Shown here: piece by piece, positions 17,591 to 27,261 of the stretch
Layout: each line of letters opens with the position of its first letter
How positions within the stretch are numbered: position 1 is the stretch's first letter
Assembly (NCBI GenBank): GCA_035561515.1
Contig: DATMXP010000013.1
Location: forward strand, 124,001-188,000
Length of the DNA: 64,000 nucleotides
Source of the DNA: Terriglobales bacterium
Lineage (GTDB): Bacteria; Acidobacteriota; Terriglobia; Terriglobales; Acidobacteriaceae
Direction of reading: 5' to 3'
Notes under the pieces: model-generated
What the model was told of the DNA's origin: nothing
Database searches by the model: none
Seen by the model: only the letters and a program-made list of their open reading frames with translations
Program-made: the position numbers and the translations under genes

Positions 17591-19354
17591 TCAGAGTGGC
17601 CTTGATAAGAGCCACTCGTCGATGCGGCACACACCGTTACTTTCGTCGAAGTCCCGGCCGTAAATCCTAAGGGTTGTGTTGATGTCTTGGTGCCAGAGGA
17701 CCTTGCTGACTGTCAGGTAGTCTTCCGAATGCTGGTCGAGCCAAGCGTAGGCAAGAATGTCGCGCACAAGGTGCGGGGTGACGCGATGACCAGTAAACTG
17801 GTAGAAACGCTGTGCGACCAAGTTGGTCGTCTTGGCCAAATCGAGCGCGCCTCCCCGACGATTCAGGAACAGAGTTCCTGGGTCAATAGAGCCGATGAGA
17901 TTCGGACGATGGTCTCGCAGGTATTCTTCCAGGATATGAACGAGGTTAAGCGGGAGGATTCCGCGAACCTCGTGTCCAGTCTTCGTCTCCGCCTCACGGA
18001 AGTGGAATTGCCAAAACGGTTGATGTGGGTTTTGTGCCAAGGCTTCTTCCACCCACGTCGCCTTGGCGAGGTGAACGAGCGGAGGGAGACTGGCGTAGAA
18101 GATATTGGAGGTCTCGGGATCGCCAATGCGGCATTCGCGTATATTGCGCTGCCGCCAGGCAAGCGTCACCAAGAGCGCGATAAGTAATTCGTCGTGGCAA
18201 AGCCACGACAGTTGCCGCGCATCGCTGCAACCACGATCTCTTAACTGTCTGATCTGCTTAGGAACACCCGCAAGAACGTCATAGGGCACGAGTCTTGCTG
18301 CCCGTCGTTCTTTTCTGCCATCTTTCTCGTCAGGCGGCAGCTCTCTCAGCAGTACCGAAAACCACTTGAAGTCGATGCCCTTTAAGGCTGGATAATGCCG
18401 CACGGCTGCGTACAGCATTGACAGCTTGGACACGGAGTTAGACCGCATGTTCCTGACGTTAAGCGCCCAATCGACGAAGGCGCTCACGATGTCCTCCGTA
18501 ACAAGCTCCTGCAGCGATTGGACTTTTGCACGTCCATCAATATCCCTGGCGAAGCCATACAGACCGCTGATCCACTTCTCCAGCAGCCGCGCACTAACGG
18601 GCCTATGCCTTCCTTTACGGGGCCGACCTCTTGCAAACCGATCCTGTTTCCATTTGAGGAGAGCACTCACCTGTGACCGCAACGGTTCTGGCATTTGCGA
18701 CGACGGAATGCGATATCGTTTCTCATCTGGATCGGTACTCCAAGAAAGTTGCGGAAGAGATGCGCACAGGCCGGCTTTGTGAACCGCGCGTCGAAACTGA
18801 GACAGGGTTTTCCGTACGGTTGAGAACGATCGGCCGCTCAAGAGCATCCACCTCTTCCATTCATCAAGGTCGCTGTGGGACAGTTCGTTCGGCGTCCTAC
18901 CCTTTCGGATGGCAAACCTGATGATGCTCTTGGTGGAACAGCGGATAGCCTTCAACGCAGTCATGAACGGCTGCCACCCCTCGGTGACTGGTTGGTTTTC
19001 TGATGACCATCCCAGTTCCTCAGCGATCCGGAAGAGCTTCAGGGCAGAATGGCAGTACGTCCGGACGGAGTTCCGCGAGTATCGCCTCTCCTTCAAGTAA
19101 ACAGAAAACGTCGGAGCCACCTCCACAAGAGAGTCGATAGGCAGTTCATGGAGAGGCATGTTCATGAACTCAGACAGCCGTGTGGCCGCGGTCCTAAGCA
19201 TCGGCAACAGCTCAGCGTGCTTCGACATGGGAACTGCATCGAGCACATCCTTAACGGTGTTGATCGTGTTGGGGGCGGATATTCCACTCCCGTGGGAAGA
19301 CACCTGCTGAACTAGAGCACTTGATGTGCCAACTACGCAGCATTGTGCAGACAT
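17591..19354 (-). CDS. Large tyrosine recombinase
   Basis: A site-specific recombinase of 587 residues from the chosen start ATG 19,354, which has a GGGAGA site upstream; the frame is open 70 codons further, but that stretch looks non-coding. The catalytic part is in the C-terminal 250 residues: Arg I in LAWRQRNIRECRI, a Lys in REAETKTGHEVRG, HLVR in VTPHLVRDILAYAW, WH in KVLWHQDINT, and the nucleophile in LRIYGRDF. All catalytic positions are present. The long N-terminal half holds at least one core-binding-like domain (LYGFARDIDGRAKVQSLQ). An excisionase-like HTH gene lies 136 bp upstream. It belongs to a different recombinase lineage from the one at 15.2 kb. Confidence 0.8.
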   Translation of the reverse strand: MSAQCCVVGTSSALVQQVSSHGSGISAPNTINTVKDVLDAVPMSKHAELLPMLRTAATRLSEFMNMPLHELPIDSLVEVAPTFSVYLKERRYSRNSVRTYCHSALKLFRIAEELGWSSENQPVTEGWQPFMTALKAIRCSTKSIIRFAIRKGRTPNELSHSDLDEWKRWMLLSGRSFSTVRKTLSQFRRAVHKAGLCASLPQLSWSTDPDEKRYRIPSSQMPEPLRSQVSALLKWKQDRFARGRPRKGRHRPVSARLLEKWISGLYGFARDIDGRAKVQSLQELVTEDIVSAFVDWALNVRNMRSNSVSKLSMLYAAVRHYPALKGIDFKWFSVLLRELPPDEKDGRKERRAARLVPYDVLAGVPKQIRQLRDRGCSDARQLSWLCHDELLIALLVTLAWRQRNIRECRIGDPETSNIFYASLPPLVHLAKATWVEEALAQNPHQPFWQFHFREAETKTGHEVRGILPLNLVHILEEYLRDHRPNLIGSIDPGTLFLNRRGGALDLAKTTNLVAQRFYQFTGHRVTPHLVRDILAYAWLDQHSEDYLTVSKVLWHQDINTTLRIYGRDFDESNGVCRIDEWLLSRPL

Positions 19355-19490
19355 ATATCTTTTCTCCCTAATGAAGTCGCTGTAAGACCAGCGATCAAAG
19401 TGCATATAAAACGTGCAGGAATGCGTTGACTGGCGAATCAGGTTCACAAGCGGCGCCGACGGACGTATCTGTGAGGTGATACAGCGAAGT

Positions 19491-19748
19491 TCAGGAACTT
19501 GGCGAGCGTCGGATACTGCTATTGGCGAGATAGGTCTCGAGGTCAACAGGGAGAAACTTCGCATGACCGGGAAGATTGCGAGGCGTTAGCTGACCGCGCT
19601 TCACACGATCCTGAATCGCGCGCACAGATACTCCGAACAGGTCGGCTACCTGACGCACGGTAAAGGTCCCGTTCATAGCAATTCCTTTGTGGACAAGGAG
19701 GGTTTCGAGCAGGGGAAACCTGGTGGCTTTGGCGGAGTCGGTTGCCAT
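19491..19748 (-). CDS. Excisionase-like HTH protein
   Basis: An 85-residue protein with a clear MerR/AlpA-type short DNA-binding domain: TVRQVADLFGVSVRAIQDRVKRG (residues 29-51, quoted as motif) then HAKFLPVDLETYL. The start at ATG 19,748 and an internal ATG at 19,676 both have AAAGGA ribosome sites, so the shorter 61-residue form is also possible. It lies just upstream of the large recombinase and probably controls its direction or transcription. Confidence 0.65.
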   Translation of the reverse strand: MATDSAKATRFPLLETLLVHKGIAMNGTFTVRQVADLFGVSVRAIQDRVKRGQLTPRNLPGHAKFLPVDLETYLANSSIRRSPSS

Positions 19749-19850
19749 TTTGAGGTCCTTTCGCGTAGGGATGGCGGCATTGAAGACCGGGAGTATGAGA
19801 GAGAAGATGCGGGCCCCGTTCCTTGACGGCCGGAGCCCACGGGTGCGCGC

Positions 19851-20819
19851 CTAATTAACGTCGTCGTCGAAGTTCCACAGACTGAGGACGCCGTACGGAA
19901 GGATGCCAGGACACACCAGGAACTCTTGATCAGTCTCGGGTTCCTGAATCCCGTCCTGATTCGTGAGGTAGCGTTTACGCGCTTCCAGCCGCTGCCTGGT
20001 TCGCGAGTCAGCCCAGCGCATCTCGTCAGTGAACGATTGCCCCTGCTGAGCCTTCAGGAAGGATTCAAGCAGCAGGCAGTCCGGACATTCAGGGTTGCGA
20101 CGGGGTTTCGTCCGTCCCGTGAGCAGCGAGGATACTCGATCGAGCAAGGGACGAACGAACTCGTCGAAGTTCAATTCCACCTCGACAACCACAGGAGTCA
20201 GCGGAGCACAGAGTTTCTGCGATCCGTCCTTCCAGTGCTCGAGGATGTGTTCCTTCTCCGTCGAGCCAGTGCCGACGAAATGCACAAGAGCCGTCCGTTC
20301 CACTCGGCGCCTGTGGGGGCCGTGCTGGAGCATCCATGCGTACAGGTTGAGCTGTGCCCGGAATTGATAAAACTGCGGGCAGTCTTCTGTCTTCACCTGC
20401 GCGGTCTTGTTGTCCACCAGATACACGGTGCCCCGATCGTTCTCCAGAACAACGTCAGGGTAGCCATAGACAAACATGTGGGAGTCGAGATCCGTACACT
20501 CCAGTCTGCCAATAGGTGCAACGGCAATAGAGTCGCGCAGGAACTCGAAACAACGAGGAAGAGACTGGTCACGCCGGAGTAGTTCGGTATAAAGCCACTT
20601 CTGCGTTTTGTCGTGATACTGCATTACCGCGGGCGCGGGAAACTGATAGGGACGTTTCCACTTATGCTTGGCAGCCGTGATGAAGCAGTTCGGGCAGGCT
20701 TCAGGATTCGCCATGATCGCGACATTGCTGACGCTGATGCGGGTTGGTTCATCGGGTAGCGAGTCATACAGAGCGCGCCAGTACGCTGGCGTACGAGGTG
20801 GGAGAGTCGAATAGGTCAT
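19851..20819 (-). CDS. PD-(D/E)XK superfamily protein, Cas4/RecB-like
   Basis: A 322-residue nuclease-like protein. The motif core is YPDVVLENDRGTVYLVDNKTA near residues 118-138 (Asp then Asp-x-Lys), followed by QFYQFRAQLNLYAWML, the QxxxY element of RecB/Cas4 nucleases. Cysteine pairs CPNC near residue 40 and CPDC near 252 could hold an iron-sulfur cluster or zinc as in Cas4. No cas genes or CRISPR array are nearby. It lies upstream of the HTH-recombinase pair on the same strand and may be part of that mobile module. Confidence 0.7.
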   Translation of the reverse strand: MTYSTLPPRTPAYWRALYDSLPDEPTRISVSNVAIMANPEACPNCFITAAKHKWKRPYQFPAPAVMQYHDKTQKWLYTELLRRDQSLPRCFEFLRDSIAVAPIGRLECTDLDSHMFVYGYPDVVLENDRGTVYLVDNKTAQVKTEDCPQFYQFRAQLNLYAWMLQHGPHRRRVERTALVHFVGTGSTEKEHILEHWKDGSQKLCAPLTPVVVEVELNFDEFVRPLLDRVSSLLTGRTKPRRNPECPDCLLLESFLKAQQGQSFTDEMRWADSRTRQRLEARKRYLTNQDGIQEPETDQEFLVCPGILPYGVLSLWNFDDDVN

Positions 20820-20888
20820 GGAGGGCCTCGGGGTGAAGTGGTATTGCGGGTTTACTTCAAGATCAGATCGGAGAGACTGACGGAGCGA

Positions 20889-21326
20889 CTAGACCTTAGC
20901 AACGGAGCGCCGCACAGAAGGATTGCGACAGGCTGACCACCGGGTCAGACTGTCTGGCCCGAGTTGATTAAGGCCTGCATCATCGAGCACGGTCCTCAGC
21001 AACAAGTCGATCGTCGGAGAATCCTGTGTTGGCTTTCCGAAAATTGTCTTTGAGCCCGTAGTGGCTTTGACTCGAAGTAGTTGGTGAATTATCAACTCAG
21101 TTAGCGTAACGGCTGAGTCATTCTCGCCGAAGTAAAGCGCGCCGGCCTTACTGTCGAATGCCTCCCACTTTAAGTGCCGGAGATCGCTCAGCCGGACAGT
21201 CAGGTAGAGCATCAGAGTTACGACAGCCGATGCTCGAGGGTCGGGATTAGTTCTGGCCCTGGCAAGAAGCCGACGAATGTCATCATCCGAGGGGAGAGTT
21301 GGGTATTGCTTCACTGCTGTCCTCAC
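20889..21326 (-). pseudogene. Truncated tyrosine recombinase catalytic domain
   Basis: A 145-residue frame that begins like a recombinase catalytic domain: PSDDDIRRLLARARTNPDPRAS, then the Arg I region LYLTVRLSDLRHLKWEAF, and the beta-sheet segment ending SKTIFGKP. The C-terminal half with HxxR, H/W and the Tyr nucleophile is absent; the last ~20 residues look unrelated. It is most likely a remnant of a third recombinase and cannot be catalytic alone. Confidence 0.6.
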
Positions 21327-21383
21327 GTGGGAGCAGTGATGGATTGGCGACCCGGAGAGGTGACCTTGCTGCTCCGAGTATGG

Positions 21384-21458
21384 TTAGTATAGGAACTCCC
21401 ATGCACTCTGCTGCTGAATGGCACATTTTCTTGAGGAAAATCGAAGATCCTATACTAA
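21384..21458. promoter_or_regulatory. Perfect 11-bp inverted repeat, operator-like
   Basis: TTAGTATAGGA at 21,384-21,394 is the exact reverse complement of TCCTATACTAA at 21,448-21,458, with 53 bp between. It lies in the 320-bp gap between the recombinase remnant and hsdR, upstream of a possible hsdR promoter (TTGACC at 21,516 and TATCAT at 21,541, spacing 19). An operator for a controller protein or the scar of a small element are both possible. Nothing else is seen in this gap. Confidence 0.4.
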
Positions 21459-21646
21459 AGACGCAGCGAGGCAGAGAACCGCAACGTGTTCCAAATTCGT
21501 AATAACTCTATTGTTTTGACCAGTTTGATCGAATCCCTTGTATCATTTGCCCGACACGTACCTAACAGGTCATTCACTTTGCGAACAGCGATCACATATT
21601 GTTCGACTATGCCGACCCCCGCGGCTGACGCTGTGGGAGAAGGCTC

Positions 21647-24094
21647 TTGAACAAGAAGTTCCTCACAGAACGGGACATCTGCACGCAGTTCATAACCCCA
21701 GCCGTTGTGAATGCGGGATGGGATCTTCAGTCTCAAGTCCGCGAGCAGGTGTATTTCACGAAGGGTCGAATCATCGTCCGTGGCAAGATGGTCAGCCGTG
21801 GGAAGCGGAACTTCGCTGATTACCTGCTGTATTATAGGCCGAACGTTCCCATCGCGCTGATCGAGGCGAAGGACAACAACCACCCCCTAGCTGGAGGTAT
21901 GCAGCAGGGTCTCGGATATGCCGAGATCCTCGACGTTCCCTTCGTTTTCTCGTCGAACGGCGACGGCTTTATCTTCCACGATCGCACCGGAATAACGACT
22001 CCGAAAGAGTCGGAAATCGCCCTCGACGCCTTCCCTTCACCACAGACCCTCTGGTCCAAGTATCGAGCCTGGAAAGAGTTGACCTCAAATGACGAACAGG
22101 TCGTCCTGCAGAACTACTTCGATGACGGCAGCGGAAAGGAACCGCGTTATTACCAGCGAGTTGCAATCAATCGCGTCATCGAAGCGATCTCAAAGGGGCA
22201 AAACCGCATTCTGTTGGTAATGGCTACTGGCACGGGAAAGACGTACACAGCGTTCCAGATCATCTGGCGTCTATGGAAGGCTGACAAGAAGAAGCGGATC
22301 CTATTCCTCGCGGATCGGAACGTGCTTGTCGATCAGACCATGGTCAATGATTTCCGTCCGTTCGGCGCGGCCATGGCAAAGCTCAGTACGAACTCAAAGA
22401 CGATCGAGCGCGACGACGGAAGCAAGATCCAACTGAAGACGGCAGTGGACAAGAAGCAGCGCCGGATCGATACCTCGTACGAGATATACCTCGCGCTCTA
22501 TCAAGCTATCACCGGCCCTGACGAAAGCCAAAAGCTGTACAAGGAACTTTCTAGAGATTTCTTTGATTTGATCGTCGTCGATGAGTGCCATCGCGGCAGT
22601 GCGGCGGAAGATTCCGCATGGCGAGAGATCCTGGAGTATTTCTCATCGGCAACACAGATCGGCATGACCGCTACACCTAAGGAAACCGAATACGCCTCGA
22701 ATATCGAGTACTTCGGGGATCCGATCTATATTTACTCTCTCAAACAGGGCATCAGCGACGGCTTCCTCGCTCCGTACAAGGTGATCAAAGTCCACATCGA
22801 CAAGGACATCGAAGGCTACCGTCCAACACCCGGAGAGACGGACAAGTATGAGCAACTGGTTGAAGACCGTCTGTACAACCAAAAGGACTTCGATCGTAAG
22901 CTCGTCATTGACGAACGTACGAAACTCGTCGCGAAGAGGATCACAGAATTCCTGGCCGAGAGCGGTGACCCCTACCAGAAGACAATCGTCTTCTGTGTGG
23001 ACACGGAACATGCCGCACGTATGCGGCAGGCGTTGATCAATGAGAACCAGGAACTCGTTCAGCAGAACAGCCGGTACGTGATGAGGTTAACCGGCGACGA
23101 CACGGAGGGAACGGAGCAGCTCGACAACTTCATCGATCCTGAAACTCCTTACCCAGTAATCGTAACGACGTCGCGCCTGCTTTCGACGGGCGTCGATGTG
23201 CAGACGTGCCGAGTCATCGCTTTAGATCGCGAAGTCGGATCAATGACTGAATTTAAGCAGATCCTCGGCCGCGGAACTCGAGTCCACGAAGATACGAAGA
23301 AGTACTTTTTCACTCTGATCGACTTCCGTAAGGCTACAAATCACTTCGCGGATCCTGACTTCGATGGTGATCCCGTTCAGGTTTATCAACCCAAGCCAGA
23401 CGGACCGATGGAGGCACCTGAGGACTTCGGCCCCGACGAGCAGGACACCGACCAGGAAACGAAGGAAGACGAGCGGGTCATCATTGATGTGTTGCCTCCG
23501 AACACCGATGAACCAGATGGGCCGCCGAAGAAGTATTACCTGAAGAATGGTAAGCAGGTGTCCATCCTCGCAGAGCGGGTCGAGTATTTGGATGAACACG
23601 GCAAGCTCGTAACTGAGAGCTTGCGTGATTTCTCGAAGCGGACGCTACGAAGCAAATTCGCGAGCCTGGATGACTTCCTCTCCAATTGGAAAGCGGCGGA
23701 CCGGAAGCAAGCCATCATCGACGAATTGGCTAACGAGGGTCTATTGCTTGCGCCTCTAGCGGATGAAGTTGGGAAGGATCTGGATCCGTTCGATCTCATT
23801 TGCCATGTGGCGTTCGACCAGCCGCCGCTCACTCGGCGCCAGCGCGCGGAGAATGTCCGGAAGAAGGACGTGTTCAGCAAGCATGGCCCGCAGGCGCGGG
23901 CGGTGCTGGAGGCGTTGCTCCAGAAGTACCAGGATCAAGGTGTAACCGAACTCGACGATCCCCGTATCCTGAAGGTCTCCCCGTTCGATACCATGGGAAC
24001 GCCATTGGAGCTTTTGAAAAGTTTTGGTGGACGCGACGCCTTCGGGGCTGCAGTCCATGAAATTCAATCCTTGCTGTACGAAGTAGCGGCCTAA
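21647..24094 (+). CDS. hsdR: Type I restriction enzyme, restriction/translocase subunit HsdR
   Basis: An 815-residue HsdR of the EcoEI-like group. It cleaves unmodified DNA after ATP-driven translocation, in complex with HsdM and HsdS. The N-terminal nuclease has NFADYLLYY then LIEAKDN near residue 65-80 (PD-ExK). The SF2 helicase has Walker A ATGTGKT near 198, DECH near 312, TATPK near 345 and QILGRGTR near 540. The C-terminal ~130 residues match the HsdM-contact domain of this group. The start is TTG 21,647 with a GGGAGAAGG site in front. All key residues are present, so it looks functional. hsdM follows after 3 bp. Confidence 0.94.
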   Translation: MNKKFLTERDICTQFITPAVVNAGWDLQSQVREQVYFTKGRIIVRGKMVSRGKRNFADYLLYYRPNVPIALIEAKDNNHPLAGGMQQGLGYAEILDVPFVFSSNGDGFIFHDRTGITTPKESEIALDAFPSPQTLWSKYRAWKELTSNDEQVVLQNYFDDGSGKEPRYYQRVAINRVIEAISKGQNRILLVMATGTGKTYTAFQIIWRLWKADKKKRILFLADRNVLVDQTMVNDFRPFGAAMAKLSTNSKTIERDDGSKIQLKTAVDKKQRRIDTSYEIYLALYQAITGPDESQKLYKELSRDFFDLIVVDECHRGSAAEDSAWREILEYFSSATQIGMTATPKETEYASNIEYFGDPIYIYSLKQGISDGFLAPYKVIKVHIDKDIEGYRPTPGETDKYEQLVEDRLYNQKDFDRKLVIDERTKLVAKRITEFLAESGDPYQKTIVFCVDTEHAARMRQALINENQELVQQNSRYVMRLTGDDTEGTEQLDNFIDPETPYPVIVTTSRLLSTGVDVQTCRVIALDREVGSMTEFKQILGRGTRVHEDTKKYFFTLIDFRKATNHFADPDFDGDPVQVYQPKPDGPMEAPEDFGPDEQDTDQETKEDERVIIDVLPPNTDEPDGPPKKYYLKNGKQVSILAERVEYLDEHGKLVTESLRDFSKRTLRSKFASLDDFLSNWKAADRKQAIIDELANEGLLLAPLADEVGKDLDPFDLICHVAFDQPPLTRRQRAENVRKKDVFSKHGPQARAVLEALLQKYQDQGVTELDDPRILKVSPFDTMGTPLELLKSFGGRDAFGAAVHEIQSLLYEVAA

Positions 24095-24097
24095 TCT

Positions 24098-25537
24098 ATG
24101 TCTGTTCGCAATCTTGTTAAATCCATTCAGGACATCATGCGCCAGGACGTTGGCGTGGATGGCGACGCACAGCGGATATCCCAACTGTGTTGGATGTTCT
24201 TCCTGAAAATCATCGACGATCAGGACCAGGAACTTGAGGTCATGCAGGATGGTTATCGCTCGCCGATCCCGAAGAAGTATCAATGGCGAGCATGGGCGGC
24301 CGACCCAGAAGGAATCACCGGCGACAAGCTGCTCGCGTTCGTGAACGACGAACTGTTCTCCTCATTGAAGGACTTGAGTTTGGCGGGCAAGGGCGGCCGA
24401 GCGCGAGTCGTTCGCGACGTATTCGAGGACGCCTACAACTATATGAAGTCGGGACAGTTGATGCGGCAAGTGATCAACAAGATCAACGGCATCGACTTCA
24501 ACAATCTGGCGGAGCGGCAGCACTTCGGCGACATCTACGAACAGATCCTGAACGATCTCCAGAGCGCCGGCAATGCCGGCGAATATTACACGCCGCGCGC
24601 AGTCACGGCTTTCATGGCTGACCGCATTGATCCCAAACCAGGCGAGATACTGTTGGATCCCGCGTGCGGCACTGGAGGCTTTCTTACCTGCGCAATCAAT
24701 CACATGCGTAAGAAGTACGTGAAGAAGCCGAAAGACGAGCAGAAGATGCAGCAGGCGCTGCGGGCCGTCGAGAAGAAGCAATTACCGCACATGCTCTGCA
24801 CCACGAATATGTTACTGCACGGGATCGACGATCCGTCTTTCGTTCGCCACGACAATACCCTCGCAAGACCGTACATCAGTTACAGCCAAGCTGACCGGGT
24901 GGACATCGTTCTGACAAACCCACCATTCGGGGGTCGCGAAGAAGACGGAATTGAAAGCAACTTCCCCAAGCAGTTCCAGACGAAAGAGACCGCGGACCTT
25001 TTCTTGGCCCTTATCGTCCGGCTCTTGAGACCGGGCGGTCGAGCGGCAGTGGTTCTCCCCGATGGCACGTTGTTTGGCGAAGGTGTGAAGACTCGCTTGA
25101 AGGAACACCTGCTGGAGGAATGCAACCTCCATACAATTGTGCGGTTGCCAAACAGTGTCTTCAAGCCGTACGCCAGCATCGGAACCAATCTGCTGTTCTT
25201 CGAGAAGGGATTGCCGACGAAAGAGATCTGGTACTACGAGCACCAGATTCCGGATGGTCAGAAGTCATACTCGATGACGAAACCAATCCGATTCGAGCAC
25301 TTCGATCCGTGTCTCGCCTGGTGGGAAAAACGGGATGAGAGCGAAGTCGCATGGAAGCTTTCCATAGAAGACGTAAAAGCAAAGGGCTACAACCTCGATT
25401 TCAAGAACCCGCACGTTACCGAGGAGGATCATGGTGACCCCGCCGAACTGCTGTTAAAACTGGAACACAGTGAGCAGGAAACGGGCAAGTTGCGCGATGC
25501 GCTGAAGAATATTCTTCAAGAGGCATTGCTTCGATGA
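24098..25537 (+). CDS. hsdM: Type I restriction-modification DNA methyltransferase HsdM
   Basis: A 479-residue N6-adenine methyltransferase. Residues 1-150 form the HsdM N-terminal helical domain. The catalytic domain has the SAM motif DPACGTGGFL near residue 187 and the catalytic TNPPFGG (NPPF) near 271. It forms the methylase with HsdS and the restriction complex with HsdR. It overlaps hsdS by ATGA, so M and S are translationally coupled, as is common. Confidence 0.95.
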   Translation: MSVRNLVKSIQDIMRQDVGVDGDAQRISQLCWMFFLKIIDDQDQELEVMQDGYRSPIPKKYQWRAWAADPEGITGDKLLAFVNDELFSSLKDLSLAGKGGRARVVRDVFEDAYNYMKSGQLMRQVINKINGIDFNNLAERQHFGDIYEQILNDLQSAGNAGEYYTPRAVTAFMADRIDPKPGEILLDPACGTGGFLTCAINHMRKKYVKKPKDEQKMQQALRAVEKKQLPHMLCTTNMLLHGIDDPSFVRHDNTLARPYISYSQADRVDIVLTNPPFGGREEDGIESNFPKQFQTKETADLFLALIVRLLRPGGRAAVVLPDGTLFGEGVKTRLKEHLLEECNLHTIVRLPNSVFKPYASIGTNLLFFEKGLPTKEIWYYEHQIPDGQKSYSMTKPIRFEHFDPCLAWWEKRDESEVAWKLSIEDVKAKGYNLDFKNPHVTEEDHGDPAELLLKLEHSEQETGKLRDALKNILQEALLR

Positions 25538-27261
25538 CCCACGCTGAAGTCCTAAGCCGCTTTGAGGAGATGATCGAGGCACCTGAAGCAGTTTCACGCC
25601 TCAAAGCGTTCATCGTTGATCTCGCCATCCGAGGTCGGATCGTAGAGCAAGATTTCACTCAGATATCCGCATCGCAGTGGTTAGCAGATGTGCTTCGCGA
25701 TAAAAGGCCCAATGAGCATCTGGAGCAATTCAACGAAATGCCCTATCAGATCCCGAAGAATTGGGCATGGATACCTTTTTGTCAAGTTGTCGAAGGCATG
25801 GCCAATGGGATTTACAAACCAGAAGGCTTTTATGCAGACGACGGCGTTCTCTGCCTGCGAATGTACAACATCAAAGACGGCCAGATAAACTTCGACAAAC
25901 CAAAGCGGATTAGAACAACTGTCGAAGAAAGAGAAAGTTACGAGTTACGACGGGGGGACATTCTTGTCAATCGAGTCAACAGCAAAGAATTGGTTGGAAA
26001 GGCCGCTGTTATACCAATTCATTCTGAGCCCTTGATCTTTGAAAGCAAGAATATCCGGGTGAGGCTTGTAGAAACGGAGACGCTGCCCTTCTTCGTTAAT
26101 CTGCTGTTTCGGTCGTCATTGTACCGGGCAATCATCCGCGACTATGCGAAGCAGGCTTGTGGTCAAGCCACCATCAATCAATCGCAGCTGGCAACGCTCC
26201 CTCTGCCTTTGCCGCCTTTGGAGGAGCAACAAAGGATTGTAGCGAAGGTCAGCCTCCTGTTTGAGATGTGCAGTCGTCTGGCGGACTCTCAGAAGGAGCG
26301 GGAACAGCGACGAGATCGTCTGGTTGCGGCAAGTCTGCACGCGCTGACCGACGGACAATCAGAGGATAGGTCTGCAACGTCGCTTCAGGATTCCGCCCGG
26401 TTCTACTTCAGCCACCTCCCGCGTCTCGTTCTTCGCGTCGATCACGTAGTTAAGCTTCGCTCCACCGTGCTCGATCTTGCTGCTCGGGGACGTTTAGTAC
26501 CCCAATGTGCAACTGACGAACCCGTGAAGAACACTCTGAGGAAGATCTCAGCGCGGCTGGAAAAGTTGGGCTCGAGCCCTAGTCAAACAAAGACCGACTT
26601 GAGCAAACAGCCAGAGTTTTTGTTCACGATTCCTTCGACTTGGTCGTGGGTTAGCCTGGGTGAGATCGCACTGAGCGTATGTTATGGGACTTCACACAAA
26701 TCGGAGGTTTTGGAGGATGGGGTCCCCGTGCTCGCAATGGGACACATCAAAGATGGCAGCGTTGATCTGAATACTGAGAAGAAGGTGCCGGATGACATTG
26801 AAGACCTGCCAGCTCTATACCTGAAGCGTTACGACCTTCTGTATAACCGGACGAACAGCGCGGAACTCGTTGGTAAAACTGGGATTTTTCTGGGCGAAGA
26901 CGACCAATACACATTTGCTTCTTACCTCATACGAATGAGATTCGCGCTTGATCTTGTGAATCCGGCCTACATCAACATTGCGATGAACGCGCCGTATTTC
27001 CGCCCCACCCAAATCGTTCCGCACCTCAAGCAGCAATGCGGACAAGCTAATGTCAACGGCACGAAGTTGAAGACTATGATGATTCCGTTCCCTCCTTTCG
27101 AGGAGCAGAACCGAATCGTGAATAAAGTGAAAGAACTAATGAAGGTCTGTGCGGAACTAGAGGCTCAGATCGGGAACACATCGCGCATTCGTTCATCCCT
27201 GCTGGAAGCGGCCCTGCACGACGCTCTTTCAGCTTCGCGACTTGAAAGAGCCCACGCATGA
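25534..27261 (+). CDS. hsdS: Type I restriction-modification specificity subunit HsdS
   Basis: A 575-residue specificity subunit with two target-recognition domains. Each half ends in the conserved region (QSQLATLPLPLPPLEEQQRIVAKV near 212-235 and TMMIPFPPFEEQNRIVNKV near 510-530, quoted as motifs), followed by a coiled-coil spacer. The N-terminal TRD starts at IPKNWAWIPF and the second at IPSTWSWVSLGEIA. At 575 residues it is longer than many HsdS proteins because each half carries an extra N-terminal helix segment. Its recognition sequence cannot be read from the protein. Confidence 0.93.
   Translation: MTHAEVLSRFEEMIEAPEAVSRLKAFIVDLAIRGRIVEQDFTQISASQWLADVLRDKRPNEHLEQFNEMPYQIPKNWAWIPFCQVVEGMANGIYKPEGFYADDGVLCLRMYNIKDGQINFDKPKRIRTTVEERESYELRRGDILVNRVNSKELVGKAAVIPIHSEPLIFESKNIRVRLVETETLPFFVNLLFRSSLYRAIIRDYAKQACGQATINQSQLATLPLPLPPLEEQQRIVAKVSLLFEMCSRLADSQKEREQRRDRLVAASLHALTDGQSEDRSATSLQDSARFYFSHLPRLVLRVDHVVKLRSTVLDLAARGRLVPQCATDEPVKNTLRKISARLEKLGSSPSQTKTDLSKQPEFLFTIPSTWSWVSLGEIALSVCYGTSHKSEVLEDGVPVLAMGHIKDGSVDLNTEKKVPDDIEDLPALYLKRYDLLYNRTNSAELVGKTGIFLGEDDQYTFASYLIRMRFALDLVNPAYINIAMNAPYFRPTQIVPHLKQQCGQANVNGTKLKTMMIPFPPFEEQNRIVNKVKELMKVCAELEAQIGNTSRIRSSLLEAALHDALSASRLERAHA

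Noticed and set aside
19851..20819. Cas4 as a sign of a CRISPR-Cas system
   Set aside because: No repeats-spacer array and no other cas gene were seen in the window; the protein is only Cas4-like.
21516..21546. hsdR promoter TTGACC...TATCAT
   Set aside because: Spacing of 19 bp and imperfect boxes; mentioned with the inverted repeat but not listed as its own feature.
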